Counted from the first letter of the stretch, positions 20,469 to 29,760 are shown. The stretch is 64,000 nt of DNA from Candidatus Kapaibacterium sp. (GCA_026003475.1 BPHJ01000001.1:2008501-2072500); one strand, 5' to 3'. The notes: a model not told the origin generated them from the letters alone. Program-made: numbers and translations.

Positions 20469-21998
20469 ATGACAACGCTTGCCCGATTGATGCCCCGAGG
20501 TGTTACCATCAGTATTGCAATGCTTGCGCAGTGGTGCCTGACAGGAGCAGCGCAGACGTTCAACCCTAAAGCCATTTTCAATACATGTGCTCAGGCGGTT
20601 GTTTATATCGAGACAGAGAAAGGTTCGGGGACAGGATTTTTCATCCACCCCCAGTATATCGTCACCAATAAGCACGTCGTTCAACGCTGGGGTACTGGTG
20701 CGGACAATCGGAGATACTTGGATGCCTATAATTCAGCCCGCGATATTCGCATTCAGCTACGGTCCGGGCGGTGGATTGACGTTGTGCAGGTTCTTCCCCT
20801 CGTTGAGTATCCCGATATTGACATTGCAGTTCTTCGGGTCTCCTCATACGACGGTGTGGTGCTTCCGATCAAGCCAACGGTTGCCGACGTGGGCGAAGAA
20901 ATCGTGCTCATTGGGCATCCGTTAGGCTCGAAGTGGACGCAAACATCGGGCACTGTTTCCAACATTATTGATGAGACCTTCATTCAATTCAATGCTGCCC
21001 TCGACCGCGGTAACAGTGGCTCTCCAGCCATAGACAAACGGGGACAAGTGGTCGGAATTCACATGATGGGCATCTATTTGTCCATGACGGGTAAGTTCGG
21101 TATCCGGTCGGATGTTCTCAGGGAGCTGCTCGATCGCTATCGCATTCCCTACTCGACCGATCCGCTCATGATACCAACAACGGAAGAACATGGAGAATTC
21201 TTGCGTACGCTCAACGAGCGTGAGAGCAATCTCAACGAGCGTGAATACAACCTCAATGAACGTGAAAGCAGAATCGCCGAGCGGGAGGAACGGCTCCGCC
21301 AGATGGAACAGCAGCTCGTACGCGATCGCATCCAATTGGCACAGGACAGTGCACGCTTTGCCGCCAAGGTCCACGAAGCGCGCACGTCCCTCCTGGACTA
21401 CGAGACCAAGTTGGAGCAACTGCAAAACCACCAGCGTGAGCTCGAGAAGCTCCATCGGAAGCTCCTATCCAGAGAAGAGGATCTCAACGAGCGAGAGCGC
21501 TGGATCAGGGCAAAAGAGCAGCAAGTCCGCTCGATGCTGAGTCCACACTTCTCCCTCGATTTTGCGGCATGCCCAACCTATAACCTCCACGCTGCGCAGC
21601 TGGTCCCCCTGCGCTTGGTCAGTGGGCTGTACTACCGCTTTGGGATCGTCCGCGATGCCGCTAACGACATCGAGCGCGCCGACAAAGTCGGCATCATGCT
21701 CGGGCGGCAGATCGCGCCCACTGGATGGGAACAGGACGAGGCAGCCTTTGCCATCGAGTTCCGCAATCTGGTTCGCATCATGCTCGGGATGGTTGTCCGG
21801 CAGCCGGACCGTGTCGCCGGTGTTGCCATCCCGCCGCCACGGCAACGCTACACTGCCAGCATCATGTTGGATTTTGCCCCCTCTTCACCGCTGCTGACCG
21901 GCATAGGACTGACCGCGCAAACCGATCAGAAAATGCAGAGCACAGCCCTGATGCTCAGCTTCTTGCTTGGATATGAACTCAACTTCTTCCACTGGTAG
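20469..21998 (+). CDS. Exported trypsin-like (HtrA-fold) serine protease with a long coiled coil
   Basis: I start at ATG 20469 because it begins a signal-like segment (MTTLARLMPRGVTISIAMLAQWCLTGAAQ); the frame is open to 20361. The protease domain has His in 'GFFIHPQYIVTNKHVV', Asp in 'YPDIDIAVLRVS' and Ser in 'ALDRGNSGSPAIDKRG', so the triad is complete. No PDZ domain follows. Instead a highly charged coiled coil of about 110 residues carries three 'LNERE' heptad-like repeats ('RESNLNEREYNLNERESRIAERE'), then an unassigned domain of about 150 residues ending with hydrophobic 'LMLSFLLGYELNFFHW', perhaps a barrel or membrane anchor. It heads a tightly packed gene run ending with a ring-nuclease homologue. 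Confidence 0.82.
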   Translation: MTTLARLMPRGVTISIAMLAQWCLTGAAQTFNPKAIFNTCAQAVVYIETEKGSGTGFFIHPQYIVTNKHVVQRWGTGADNRRYLDAYNSARDIRIQLRSGRWIDVVQVLPLVEYPDIDIAVLRVSSYDGVVLPIKPTVADVGEEIVLIGHPLGSKWTQTSGTVSNIIDETFIQFNAALDRGNSGSPAIDKRGQVVGIHMMGIYLSMTGKFGIRSDVLRELLDRYRIPYSTDPLMIPTTEEHGEFLRTLNERESNLNEREYNLNERESRIAEREERLRQMEQQLVRDRIQLAQDSARFAAKVHEARTSLLDYETKLEQLQNHQRELEKLHRKLLSREEDLNERERWIRAKEQQVRSMLSPHFSLDFAACPTYNLHAAQLVPLRLVSGLYYRFGIVRDAANDIERADKVGIMLGRQIAPTGWEQDEAAFAIEFRNLVRIMLGMVVRQPDRVAGVAIPPPRQRYTASIMLDFAPSSPLLTGIGLTAQTDQKMQSTALMLSFLLGYELNFFHW

Positions 21999-22002
21999 AA
22001 CG

Positions 22003-22377
22003 ATGGCCTGCTTACAGCGTGCAGTGTTCCGCCGTAGTCTTGGCATACTCCTTGCCATGCTCGTGGCGCTTGGAGCCGTGGTAGAGCCAGCCTGGCCGGG
22101 CCAGCTCCAATCGGCGACGGTGTATATCACGCGCACGGGCGCGCGCTACCACCGAGACGGATGCTCATCCCTTCGGCGGAGCCGCATCCCGATTTCGCTC
22201 CAGGAAGCAATCAAGCGCGGCTATACTCCTTGCCGCATCTGCCGCCCAACCGGAGGAGTTCTGCTCCCAGCGCAAACACCACGCCGGTATCGGCAGGACC
22301 ACCAACGTCAGAATTTTCTGACAGTGCACTGTGGAAACTGTCAACTTTTATTCACACATCGTCTGGAGGTACCATGA
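22003..22377 (+). CDS. Small exported Cys-rich protein with a YxxRTGxxYHxxGC..C..C motif
   Basis: The ATG at 22003, 5 bp after the protease stop, gives 124 residues with a signal peptide (RSLGILLAMLVALGAVVEPAWPG). A short domain follows: 'VYITRTGARYHRDGCSSL', 'IPISLQEAIKRGYTPCRICRP'. This motif occurs as a C-terminal module of many secreted bacterial proteins and looks like a small zinc or disulfide knuckle (His, Cys and CxxC). The function is not established. The stop codon TGA overlaps the ATG of the next small ORF as ATGA, a hallmark of translational coupling. Confidence 0.65.
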   Translation: MACLQRAVFRRSLGILLAMLVALGAVVEPAWPGQLQSATVYITRTGARYHRDGCSSLRRSRIPISLQEAIKRGYTPCRICRPTGGVLLPAQTPRRYRQDHQRQNFLTVHCGNCQLLFTHRLEVP

Positions 22378-22535
22378 GCAACTCTTCCACCAATCGTTCC
22401 ACCCGTTGCTGTTGCATAACGCCAGCATCGAATGTTTCCTCCTGGCAGAGCCCGTCGCACCGTGCTCTCTCGGTCCCGGTCAGGCGACGGTCGCGTGTTG
22501 TGCGTCAAATGGTTGTTACCACGTCTCGAGCGTAG
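22374..22535 (+). CDS. Putative 53-residue ORF coupled to the ring-nuclease homologue
   Basis: The ATG is preceded by a good ribosome-binding site (TGGAGG), overlaps the previous stop as ATGA, and ends 2 nt before the ATG of the CARF gene at 22538. The peptide is Ser/Arg/Cys-rich ('RSTRCCCITPASN', 'VPVRRRSRVVRQM') and matches nothing I recognise. It may be a leader whose translation feeds ribosomes into the next gene, or simply a translated spacer. The arrangement, rather than the peptide sequence, is the evidence. Confidence 0.35.
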   Translation: MSNSSTNRSTRCCCITPASNVSSWQSPSHRALSVPVRRRSRVVRQMVVTTSRA

Positions 22536-22537
22536 CC

Positions 22538-23572
22538 ATGATGGGACAGAGACACGTTGTTGTTGTAAGCTGTGGCACAACGCCGCAGATTGTTACTCTA
22601 ACCTTGTGGGCATTGAAAGCACAGCGCCACATTGATTGGAGCGAGTGCTACATCGTAACCACACCCACGGGGCGAGCTTTGCTCGATGACCATTTGTTCC
22701 TGCAGCAGTGGTACCGGTTAGGGCAATCCCTCTGCCTTAGCTCCATGCCACCGCTCAGCGATGAGCTCATCCTCACCATCAGCGATGAGCTCAATTGGGC
22801 AGAATTTGGGAATGTCTGCCTATCGCTGCTGATAAAGCTCACCAGCGATCCATCCACGGTGCTGCATGTCTCGGTGTCGGGTGGACAACCCATGAGCGCG
22901 CTGTTGGGATTGAGCATGGCGTGGGTGGGTCGCCCCCAGGATCGGCTCTACCACGTATTAGCACAGCACGATTTTTCTGCCGGTGGAGCCTTCTTCCCCG
23001 ATCATGCAAGCAGCAATGCCGTCGTCGTCTCGGAGATCCCCTTCATTCGGCTGCGTGCATACGTGGGAAGCTACCTGCAGCAACGCTTGCCTTCGTACCA
23101 GGACTGGGCTCTGAGCACGCAAGCACTCCCAGAGGCGGTCTCGGAGCCGCAGCATATCCTGCTCGATATTGGGAACAAGCAGCTCACCGTTGATGGGATC
23201 CCGATTAGTTTGAGCATCCTCGAATGCGCAGTGTACTGGTGGATTGTCACTGCTCCCCAACCCATTCCGTGGGGCAAGCAATTACCTCTATCCGAGTGGC
23301 AGCGCTTTCTTGAGCTCTACCGCTGGACGATGTCTCTGCACCCACGGCACTCCAAAGTGGCATACACCATGCGCACGCCGTTCTATGCGCAGCTCGAGTT
23401 GCTCCAAAAAGTCGTCTCCACCATCAAGCGAAAAGTGCGGGCGGTGCTCCTCTCCCCGATTGCTGAGTGGTGCAGTCCCTGCACGGCAGGATCGTATGCC
23501 CAGAAGACTCTCCAGATCAAAGCTGCTGGGAAGGTCTGCATAACCCCGGCCTGGCTAGCAGCACAGCCATAG
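22538..23572 (+). CDS. CARF-fold CRISPR ring-nuclease homologue (NE0113/SSO2081 family) with C-terminal winged-helix-like region
   Basis: 344 residues from the ATG pair at 22538/22541; upstream codons in this frame give no credible domain. The Rossmann-like CARF core shows 'HVVVVSCGTTPQIVTLTLWAL' (residues 6-26), 'LHVSVSGGQPMSALLGLSMAWVGRPQDRLYHVL' (about 110-142) and 'SEIPFIRLR'. All three match the NE0113 family, whose members degrade cyclic oligoadenylate in type III CRISPR immunity. The family's GGRKTM signature is GGQPMS here, so the conserved Arg-Lys is missing and activity may be lost. The C-terminal half ('LTVDGIPISLSILECAVYWWIV' onward) looks like the family's helical/winged-helix part. 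No cas gene is nearby. Confidence 0.78.
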   Translation: MMGQRHVVVVSCGTTPQIVTLTLWALKAQRHIDWSECYIVTTPTGRALLDDHLFLQQWYRLGQSLCLSSMPPLSDELILTISDELNWAEFGNVCLSLLIKLTSDPSTVLHVSVSGGQPMSALLGLSMAWVGRPQDRLYHVLAQHDFSAGGAFFPDHASSNAVVVSEIPFIRLRAYVGSYLQQRLPSYQDWALSTQALPEAVSEPQHILLDIGNKQLTVDGIPISLSILECAVYWWIVTAPQPIPWGKQLPLSEWQRFLELYRWTMSLHPRHSKVAYTMRTPFYAQLELLQKVVSTIKRKVRAVLLSPIAEWCSPCTAGSYAQKTLQIKAAGKVCITPAWLAAQP

Positions 23573-23708
23573 AACGCATCATGACAACAGCACTGAATAC
23601 ACCCGGGGCAGCACGCGCTGCCCCGTCGTGTTTGTGCACAGACAGAGCTCCTCTGCGTGTATTCATCGAGCATTCACGATCGCGGTCGGAATTTTGCAGC
23701 GCATCTGC

Positions 23709-24848
23709 ATGGCTCCATCAGCAATGACCGCTTCCTCACAGCGCCTCTACGAACTCGACGCAGCGAAATTTGTTGCCATGCTCTTCATGATGGCAGGACA
23801 TGTGCTCAGTGCCCTTGTTCTGCCGGAGCAGCTCGACATCTCCCGTCCGCCGTGGTCACTGTGGCATTGGTGGCGCGGAATAACCGCACCGGTGTTCCTG
23901 ACGATTTCGGGGATGTTGTTTTCGCTTACTCTTCGACGCAACGAGGCTGGCACCATCGTACCAACTATTCTCCGTCGCCGCGTGCTGCGGGCTCTCCAAT
24001 TGCTCGGAATTGGATACCTACTGGTATTGCCCGTACGCCATCTCTACGAACTGCCGTTTATCGAGGAATCTGCCTGGTATGCATTTGTGCAGGTCAACGT
24101 TCTGCAACTGATCGCCGCAAGCTTGATCGTGTTAGTCTGTGTCGCCTTCCTCTTCCATTCACCGCGAACGTTCGAACGCGCGACGGCGATCCTGACGCTT
24201 GGCGTGGTGATGCTGACACCGCTTGTTCACCAAGTTCAGTGGTACGACCATTTGCCCTCGGCACTGGCGGCATACCTGAGCTACGATGGTGGCTCGCTGT
24301 TCCCGGTCTTTCCTTTTTCGGCGTACATGTTTGCCGGCGCATGGATGGGAAACGTTCTCAGCCGCAGCGGCACTGGTAACCGCTCACAGCTCCGCACACG
24401 TGCAGCGGTTCTGGGTCTGGCATTGATTGCTCTCGGTGTTGGTGGTTCGCTGCTATTTCCATCGCCGGACATTTACCGCTACACTCCCTTTGGTGTGGCA
24501 ATCCGCCAGGGGGTTGTGCTGTTGATAATCGTGGCTACCTCGCTTCTTCTGCCGTTAGTGCGACCGATTCAATCGTTGCTGGTCCTATTCGGCAAGCAAG
24601 CACTGACGATCTACGTGCTTCACCTGGTCCTGCTCTACGGCACACCGTGGACTGATAGCATCGGTCGGCTCAAACCCAATGCCCTCACACTTGGGGAAGG
24701 TATCCTTGCTGCCGCTGCCATTATCGGTGTGACGCTCGGCAGCGTGCTGATGGTCAATCGCCTGCGCGCATACCTTGTTCATCCAGTCACGCTACGCCTT
24801 GCTCGGGTTGGTACTGCGGTTTTGCTCGGCTGGCTGCTGCTGGTGTAA
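23709..24848 (+). CDS. Polytopic membrane acyltransferase (DUF1624/heparan-glucosaminide N-acetyltransferase-like)
   Basis: About 379 residues from the ATG at 23709 (a second ATG at 23724 is equally possible). 'YELDAAKFVAMLFMMAGHVLS' at the N-terminus, with its conserved 'D..K...M..M...H', and 'APVFLTISGMLFSLTLRR' match the acyltransferase-3/DUF1624 group. About ten hydrophobic helices follow ('VLFGKQALTIYVLHLVLLYG' near the end is typical). Such enzymes move acyl groups across the inner membrane onto surface sugars. It lies 136 bp after the ring-nuclease homologue on the same strand; a functional link is not evident. Confidence 0.75.
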   Translation: MAPSAMTASSQRLYELDAAKFVAMLFMMAGHVLSALVLPEQLDISRPPWSLWHWWRGITAPVFLTISGMLFSLTLRRNEAGTIVPTILRRRVLRALQLLGIGYLLVLPVRHLYELPFIEESAWYAFVQVNVLQLIAASLIVLVCVAFLFHSPRTFERATAILTLGVVMLTPLVHQVQWYDHLPSALAAYLSYDGGSLFPVFPFSAYMFAGAWMGNVLSRSGTGNRSQLRTRAAVLGLALIALGVGGSLLFPSPDIYRYTPFGVAIRQGVVLLIIVATSLLLPLVRPIQSLLVLFGKQALTIYVLHLVLLYGTPWTDSIGRLKPNALTLGEGILAAAAIIGVTLGSVLMVNRLRAYLVHPVTLRLARVGTAVLLGWLLLV

Positions 24849-24880
24849 TTTTACCAGTGGTGTAACGCAGAATTCTTCCC

Positions 24881-26512
24881 ATGATCTACACAGGCACGGT
24901 TGTTGACGTCCATGCGCGGCAACTCTACTGGGGCGAGCTTATCGTCGAGGGGGAGCAGATCGTGCGCATTCGTTCCCTCCGCGAGGGTGATGGCGGGCCT
25001 CCTTATCTCCTACCGGGTTTTGTTGACGCGCACGTCCATATCGAAAGCTCGATGCTACCGCCGCATGAATTCAGCCGTCTGGCAGCCGTGCATGGCACCA
25101 TCGCAACGGTCAGCGATCCGCATGAAATCGCCAACGTCCTCGGCACAGAGGGGGTCGAGTGGATGCTTCGCTCGGCAGAGTCTGCAGCATTTCCGATTTT
25201 GTTCGGTGCACCTTCGTGCGTCCCTGCAACCGCATTCGAAACCGCGGGAGCAACACTCGATGCGCATGCAGTTGCCGCGCTGCTTGCCGACAGACGCATC
25301 GGCTACCTATCGGAGGTGATGAATTATCCAGGCGTGCTCCACGGCGATCCAGAGGTCATGGCAAAGATTGCTGCTGCCTGTGCGGTCGGCAAACCCATTG
25401 ATGGGCATGCGCCTGGCCTGCGGGGCACCGATGCTGCCACCTACGCAGCAGCGGGCATCAGCACGGACCACGAATGCACCACGCTCAACGAAGCGCTCGA
25501 TAAAATCGCCGCCGGTATGCACATCATCATTCGCGAAGGCTCGGCAGCCCGCAATGCGAGCGCCCTTCTCCCGCTGCTTGCTATGCACCCAGACCGCGTC
25601 ATGTTCTGCAGCGATGATTTGCATCCCGATGCACTGATCGTGGGACACATCAACCGCATTGTTGCACGGGCAGTCAGGGCTGGCTACAACATCTTCGACG
25701 TGCTCCGTGCTGCCTCGCTCAATCCGGCGCAACACTACCGCCTTCCGATCGGTCTGCTCCGTGCTGGTGATCGCGCCGACTTCATCAGCGTTGAGTCACT
25801 CCGTACGTTCCGCGTTCTGGAAACCTTCGTCGCCGGTCGGCGTGTTGCCCAAAACGGAGAGCCGCTGATACCCGCAACCGAGAGCGACTGTCCCAACTGC
25901 TGGGCAGCAGTACCCGTCAACGCGGAGGCGTTCGCCCTGCCTGCGCGCAGCAGCACAATTCGTGTCATCGGTGCTAACGATGGACAGTTGATCACCGAGC
26001 ACCTTATCCTCGATGCCCCTATTCGCGACGGCAACTACGTGCCCGATACTGAGCGGGATATTCTGCTCCTGGCGGTGGTCAATCGTTATCAGGCCGCACC
26101 GCCAGCAGTGGGATTTGTTCATGGGTTCGGCTTGAAGCAGGGTGCACTCGCATCGAGCGTTGCCCATGACTCGCACAACATCATTGCCGTTGGGGCAAGT
26201 GCAGACGAACTTGCCACGGCGATCAACGCACTGGTTGATTGCGGCGGTGGTATTGCGGTTTGCCAGGGAGCGCAGTGTCAGGTTCTCCCCTTGCCGATTG
26301 CTGGTTTGATGAGTGCCAATGATGGCTACAGTGTCGCCGCTCGGTATGCAGAACTGGATCGCCGGGCAAAAGCGCTCGGATCAGGTTTGGGCGCACCCTT
26401 CATGACGCTCTCGTTCATGGCACTGCTGGTGATTCCCTCCCTCAAACTGAGCGACCGAGGACTCTTCGATGGGAGTCGCTTTACGTTCGTCCCACTGGAA
26501 GCATCGGGCTAA
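24881..26512 (+). CDS. ade: Adenine deaminase
   Basis: 543 residues, family-typical length. It converts adenine to hypoxanthine plus ammonia in purine salvage. The amidohydrolase metal site is visible as 'LPGFVDAHVHIESSMLPP', with the two-His HxH and the conserved Ser-Ser. 'GHAPGLRGTDAATYAAAGISTDHECT' and 'FCSDDLHPDALI' follow, then 'NPAQHYRLPIGLLRAGDRADF' and the C-terminal Ade domain ('SHNIIAVGAS', 'GGGIAV'). The start follows the acyltransferase stop by 32 bp. A near-consensus TAATTTTA lies at about 24846. Confidence 0.96.
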   Translation: MIYTGTVVDVHARQLYWGELIVEGEQIVRIRSLREGDGGPPYLLPGFVDAHVHIESSMLPPHEFSRLAAVHGTIATVSDPHEIANVLGTEGVEWMLRSAESAAFPILFGAPSCVPATAFETAGATLDAHAVAALLADRRIGYLSEVMNYPGVLHGDPEVMAKIAAACAVGKPIDGHAPGLRGTDAATYAAAGISTDHECTTLNEALDKIAAGMHIIIREGSAARNASALLPLLAMHPDRVMFCSDDLHPDALIVGHINRIVARAVRAGYNIFDVLRAASLNPAQHYRLPIGLLRAGDRADFISVESLRTFRVLETFVAGRRVAQNGEPLIPATESDCPNCWAAVPVNAEAFALPARSSTIRVIGANDGQLITEHLILDAPIRDGNYVPDTERDILLLAVVNRYQAAPPAVGFVHGFGLKQGALASSVAHDSHNIIAVGASADELATAINALVDCGGGIAVCQGAQCQVLPLPIAGLMSANDGYSVAARYAELDRRAKALGSGLGAPFMTLSFMALLVIPSLKLSDRGLFDGSRFTFVPLEASG

Positions 26513-26542
26513 GCGACCATCCGGCTGCGCGTGCTCTGCTCA

Positions 26543-27688
26543 TCAGTAGTTGACTTGCAGTTGCACCCACACTGCCTCCTGTTGTTGGCGGCTGATGCCA
26601 CCGGTTCCCTCCGTGCGACGATCGCTGCGCAGGTATTCGAGGGTTAATTCCAGCGATCCAGACAAATGCCATTCTACTCCCGCTTCCCACTGCACCAAGT
26701 CTGTCAATGGCGCATCGGTCAGCGACTTGACACCACCGTGCATTGTTTGCCACCGAGCAAACGGCATAACCAGGTAGTCGCCGACCTGTGCGCGGTAAAA
26801 CAGCGTCGCAAAGCCTCCCTCGATGCGACCAGTGCGGATATATCCTCCACCACCGTTGGTCGGCGGCGCATACCGCGGAGCAACCCCCCAGGCATACTCT
26901 GCCAGCAGACCAATCGGTGCCGGTGCGATTGCAACGGTGACGGCATAGCGTTCGTCTCGATAGTCGGCAGCAGTCTGTTCAACCGTTGGCGATGCCTGTG
27001 CCACGTAGCGTCCGCCGTATGCTTGGAATGCAGGTTCGATGACCATCCCTCCAAGCTCGATCGGATAGGTAGCGCGAGCATTCCAGTACAGCGTGCGGTT
27101 GAGCTCTGGGCGGTTGATCCCCTGCCCGTTGTACACGCCCAGACTGATGCAGCCATAATCGCCGGAGCCTTTCTGCCCATTGCGCGTCATGCGTCCATAG
27201 ATCGCACGCGCTGAGCGGGATGCCCACGAGATAAAGACGCCGATATCGCGCTCGCCCGGGACCGACGCAGCATTGAGTACCTCGGCTCGTTCCATCGGCA
27301 ATCGCAGCGAACTCGATTGCATGTTCTCATAGCCGAAGGGCACCTTGCTTTGCCCAACGCGAATGCGCCAGGTGTGAAGTGAGTCGAGGAACACGTCAAA
27401 GTAGGCGTCGCGCAGTTGAACCACGTTCAGCGCTGATCCAAACGTGGCTGCGAAATCCGGCTGAATGTAGAAAAACACATTGTCGCTGGCAAAACCCGAG
27501 AGAATCAAGCGTCCACGACGAATCGAGAGGCCCCCACTGGACCAAACCGAAGATGCCGAAAGGGAATGCTGCTCGACTAAACGAAGTTGCGTATAGCCCC
27601 GCAGCGAGAAACGCTCGTACCACGCACTCTGCGACAAAAGCGCCGAACTGCAAAGGGCAAAAAGCCCTATGCAAAGAACAAATCGCAT
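26543..27688 (-). CDS. OprO/OprP-like (phosphate-selective type) porin
   Basis: I start at ATG 27688, which begins the signal peptide MRFVLCIGLFALCSSALLSQ; an upstream ATG at 27715 is less likely. The mature protein of about 360 residues starts 'RFSLRGYTQLRLVEQ...SIRRGRLILSGFASDNVFFYIQPDF', then 'RDAYFDVFLDSLHTWRIRVGQSKVPFGYENMQSS'. This is the typical porin O/P pattern in which R/K-rich strands line the channel. It ends on an aromatic-rich strand ('EAVWVQLQVNY'), as outer-membrane barrels do. The ligand (phosphate, pyrophosphate or another anion) is not determinable. A TAGTTTCG element lies 32 nt upstream (27720-27727). Confidence 0.8.
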   Translation of the reverse strand: MRFVLCIGLFALCSSALLSQSAWYERFSLRGYTQLRLVEQHSLSASSVWSSGGLSIRRGRLILSGFASDNVFFYIQPDFAATFGSALNVVQLRDAYFDVFLDSLHTWRIRVGQSKVPFGYENMQSSSLRLPMERAEVLNAASVPGERDIGVFISWASRSARAIYGRMTRNGQKGSGDYGCISLGVYNGQGINRPELNRTLYWNARATYPIELGGMVIEPAFQAYGGRYVAQASPTVEQTAADYRDERYAVTVAIAPAPIGLLAEYAWGVAPRYAPPTNGGGGYIRTGRIEGGFATLFYRAQVGDYLVMPFARWQTMHGGVKSLTDAPLTDLVQWEAGVEWHLSGSLELTLEYLRSDRRTEGTGGISRQQQEAVWVQLQVNY

Positions 27689-27786
27689 ACCACCGACAGG
27701 GGAGAACCAACACACGCTGCGAAACTATCCCACCATGGCTCTGCTCACCTGTTACGATTTGGTAACATGCTCGGCATCAGTGCTGG

Positions 27787-29760
27787 TTAGAGCGGTGTTT
27801 CGACTAAGATGGTGACCGTTCGACAGTAGTAGCGTCCCTCGGGGATGTTGTTATCGAACAGCAAGCGCGACGCACCAATGCCGCGCACTTCCTCAATGCG
27901 CGCGGTGGGGACAAGCTGCTGGATGAAACGGTGTGCCTCCTCCGCGCGTGCCTGCGAGAGCTGAAGATTATAGGCCGCTTCACCTAAGCGATCGGTAGTA
28001 CCCGTGATACGAATGCGGGAGGTCGGCTTGACGGCATCGAGCACAAAACGGCGTACCAACTCACGGTTTGTTGGTGACAAATCGGCGCGATCGAAGTCGA
28101 ACACGACCAAGCTGAGCCGGCTTCGCTCGAATTTGCTCTGTGTTCGCTCGATGGGGATTGCGCACTGCGCGCGGTAGTCCTGGCCAGAAGCGGTGTGCAT
28201 CCACACTTCACACTCGAGGGAATCCCGCGGTGCAACCGACCCAGCAACCGACGCCAGTGCCGCACTATCGAGTTCGAACGCGATCAATTCCGGCGGTGTC
28301 CCATTGCCGGCACGGCTGCCTACATCGGTGCTGCGGTACCGAATGCGAAGCTCCCACTGCTGGACACCCGTCGGCAGTTCAGCCATACGGAGCGCAATCC
28401 GCCGGCGCTGCACGACATACTCGCGGAAGCGCTCGTGCACAATCGGCCCAAACAGCGTCGGCGAACTGCTCGACAACTCGGCGCGACGATTTTCGACGAC
28501 ACCTTCTGGATACGCAGGATTCGATGGGATGCTCGGCGCACTGCTGGTAGCCACGATCACCTGCTCTGGCCGCACCTTCCAGGCAGCACGCAAATACGCT
28601 GCAATTGCTTCTGCCCGCGCACGGGCAAGCGATGCCTGCTGTGCAGGCGGCACTTCAATGCCATCGGTTGTGCCGGTAACAGTCAGCACCGCGCTTGGAT
28701 CGGAAGCAAGCCGCCGTCCGAGGATATGCAGCAAGTGGTAGTAAATGCCCAGCGTCGAGCGAGGCAACGCTGAGTCGGCAAAGGTTGCTCGATCAATCAG
28801 CGGCAAGTATCGAACCGGCAGCTCTGCCGAGGCGCTATCGAAGAACACATAGGGCAACAGGGGAAATGTTTCGGTCACGATCGCTTCCTGCACCAGTACA
28901 GGCTCTGGCGTTGCAACCTGCAGAGTTACTGGCGATGGGGGCCGAGGAGGTGGTGGCTGCGGCGGTGGCGGTGGTGGCGGCGGGGATTCAGGCGCTGCCA
29001 CCAGGTCGAATCGCATCCCGATCGTTGCGAACGCTGCATGAACCATCCATTCCTGCGTCGAGCGTAGAGAGTTGAGCCCGTAGCGAATACCGGCTTCCGC
29101 TGTCAGTTCAACGCGCGGTCGGAGCGGAAATGTTGCTCCGATCGCGGCGAGAGCACCGGCGGTTGTTGCTGCATCGGGAATTGCGCCACTGGCCAGCGTG
29201 TGGCGACGCGTGCCATCGGGGAACAGCAAGGCGCGCGGCTGGACAATTTCCTCCGTTTGCTCATAGTCGGCACCGAAGGCAGGGTGCGCCACATCAGCGC
29301 CAATTCGCAACCAGAGCGGCAGCGTCATCCCCACCGCACGGAATGGATACAACCGCCCACTAATTTCAATGCCAGCATACCAGAGCGATGCTTCCCAGAC
29401 ATGCCGCCGCACAAAGGGGACGTACTCGTCCTGTTCGGGATCGTAAGCTTCCAACCCATTGTCGCTGCTAAACTCCAGCCGTGCCGGTCGCTGCCAGAAG
29501 ACCAAGCGAGCGCTGCCCTCGAACCATGCTGCCAAGGGTCGGTCGTAACTGATGCCCAGGAGCAGACCGCTGGCACGTCCTCTCGTAAAGCTTCCGCATT
29601 CTGGTTGCCCCTCGTAGATCGGCATGTTGGCGCGATGGTCGAGCAACGACCATCCACCGAACACACCCCACCACTGGGGTGGGCTTGCCTCTTGCGCGTG
29701 GATGCAAACACCCACAACCCACCCAAGAATCACTAACCATGCTCGCACAACAACTGGCAC
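27787..29760 (-). CDS. Large OmpA-family outer-membrane/peptidoglycan-binding protein
   Basis: 657 residues from a GTG start that gives a signal peptide (VVVRAWLVILGWVVGVCIHAQ). An N-terminal barrel-like domain (about 25-260) is joined by a Pro-rich linker (PESPPPPPPPPQPPPPRPP) to a C-terminal region with two OmpA-like modules. The first (about 345-440) has 'TVTGTTDGIEVPPAQQASLARARAEAIAAYL'. The second (about 560-657) has 'RIRITGTTDRLGEAAYNLQLSQARAEEAHRFI'. OmpA domains hold the outer membrane to peptidoglycan. Two such modules in one protein is unusual; the first may be degenerate. Confidence 0.82.
   Translation of the reverse strand: MPVVVRAWLVILGWVVGVCIHAQEASPPQWWGVFGGWSLLDHRANMPIYEGQPECGSFTRGRASGLLLGISYDRPLAAWFEGSARLVFWQRPARLEFSSDNGLEAYDPEQDEYVPFVRRHVWEASLWYAGIEISGRLYPFRAVGMTLPLWLRIGADVAHPAFGADYEQTEEIVQPRALLFPDGTRRHTLASGAIPDAATTAGALAAIGATFPLRPRVELTAEAGIRYGLNSLRSTQEWMVHAAFATIGMRFDLVAAPESPPPPPPPPQPPPPRPPSPVTLQVATPEPVLVQEAIVTETFPLLPYVFFDSASAELPVRYLPLIDRATFADSALPRSTLGIYYHLLHILGRRLASDPSAVLTVTGTTDGIEVPPAQQASLARARAEAIAAYLRAAWKVRPEQVIVATSSAPSIPSNPAYPEGVVENRRAELSSSSPTLFGPIVHERFREYVVQRRRIALRMAELPTGVQQWELRIRYRSTDVGSRAGNGTPPELIAFELDSAALASVAGSVAPRDSLECEVWMHTASGQDYRAQCAIPIERTQSKFERSRLSLVVFDFDRADLSPTNRELVRRFVLDAVKPTSRIRITGTTDRLGEAAYNLQLSQARAEEAHRFIQQLVPTARIEEVRGIGASRLLFDNNIPEGRYYCRTVTILVETPL

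Noticed and set aside
20469-21998. Assigning the protease as HtrA/DegP
   Set aside because: The catalytic domain fits, but there is no PDZ domain; the C-terminal half is a charged coiled coil and an unknown domain, so a specific gene name is not justified.
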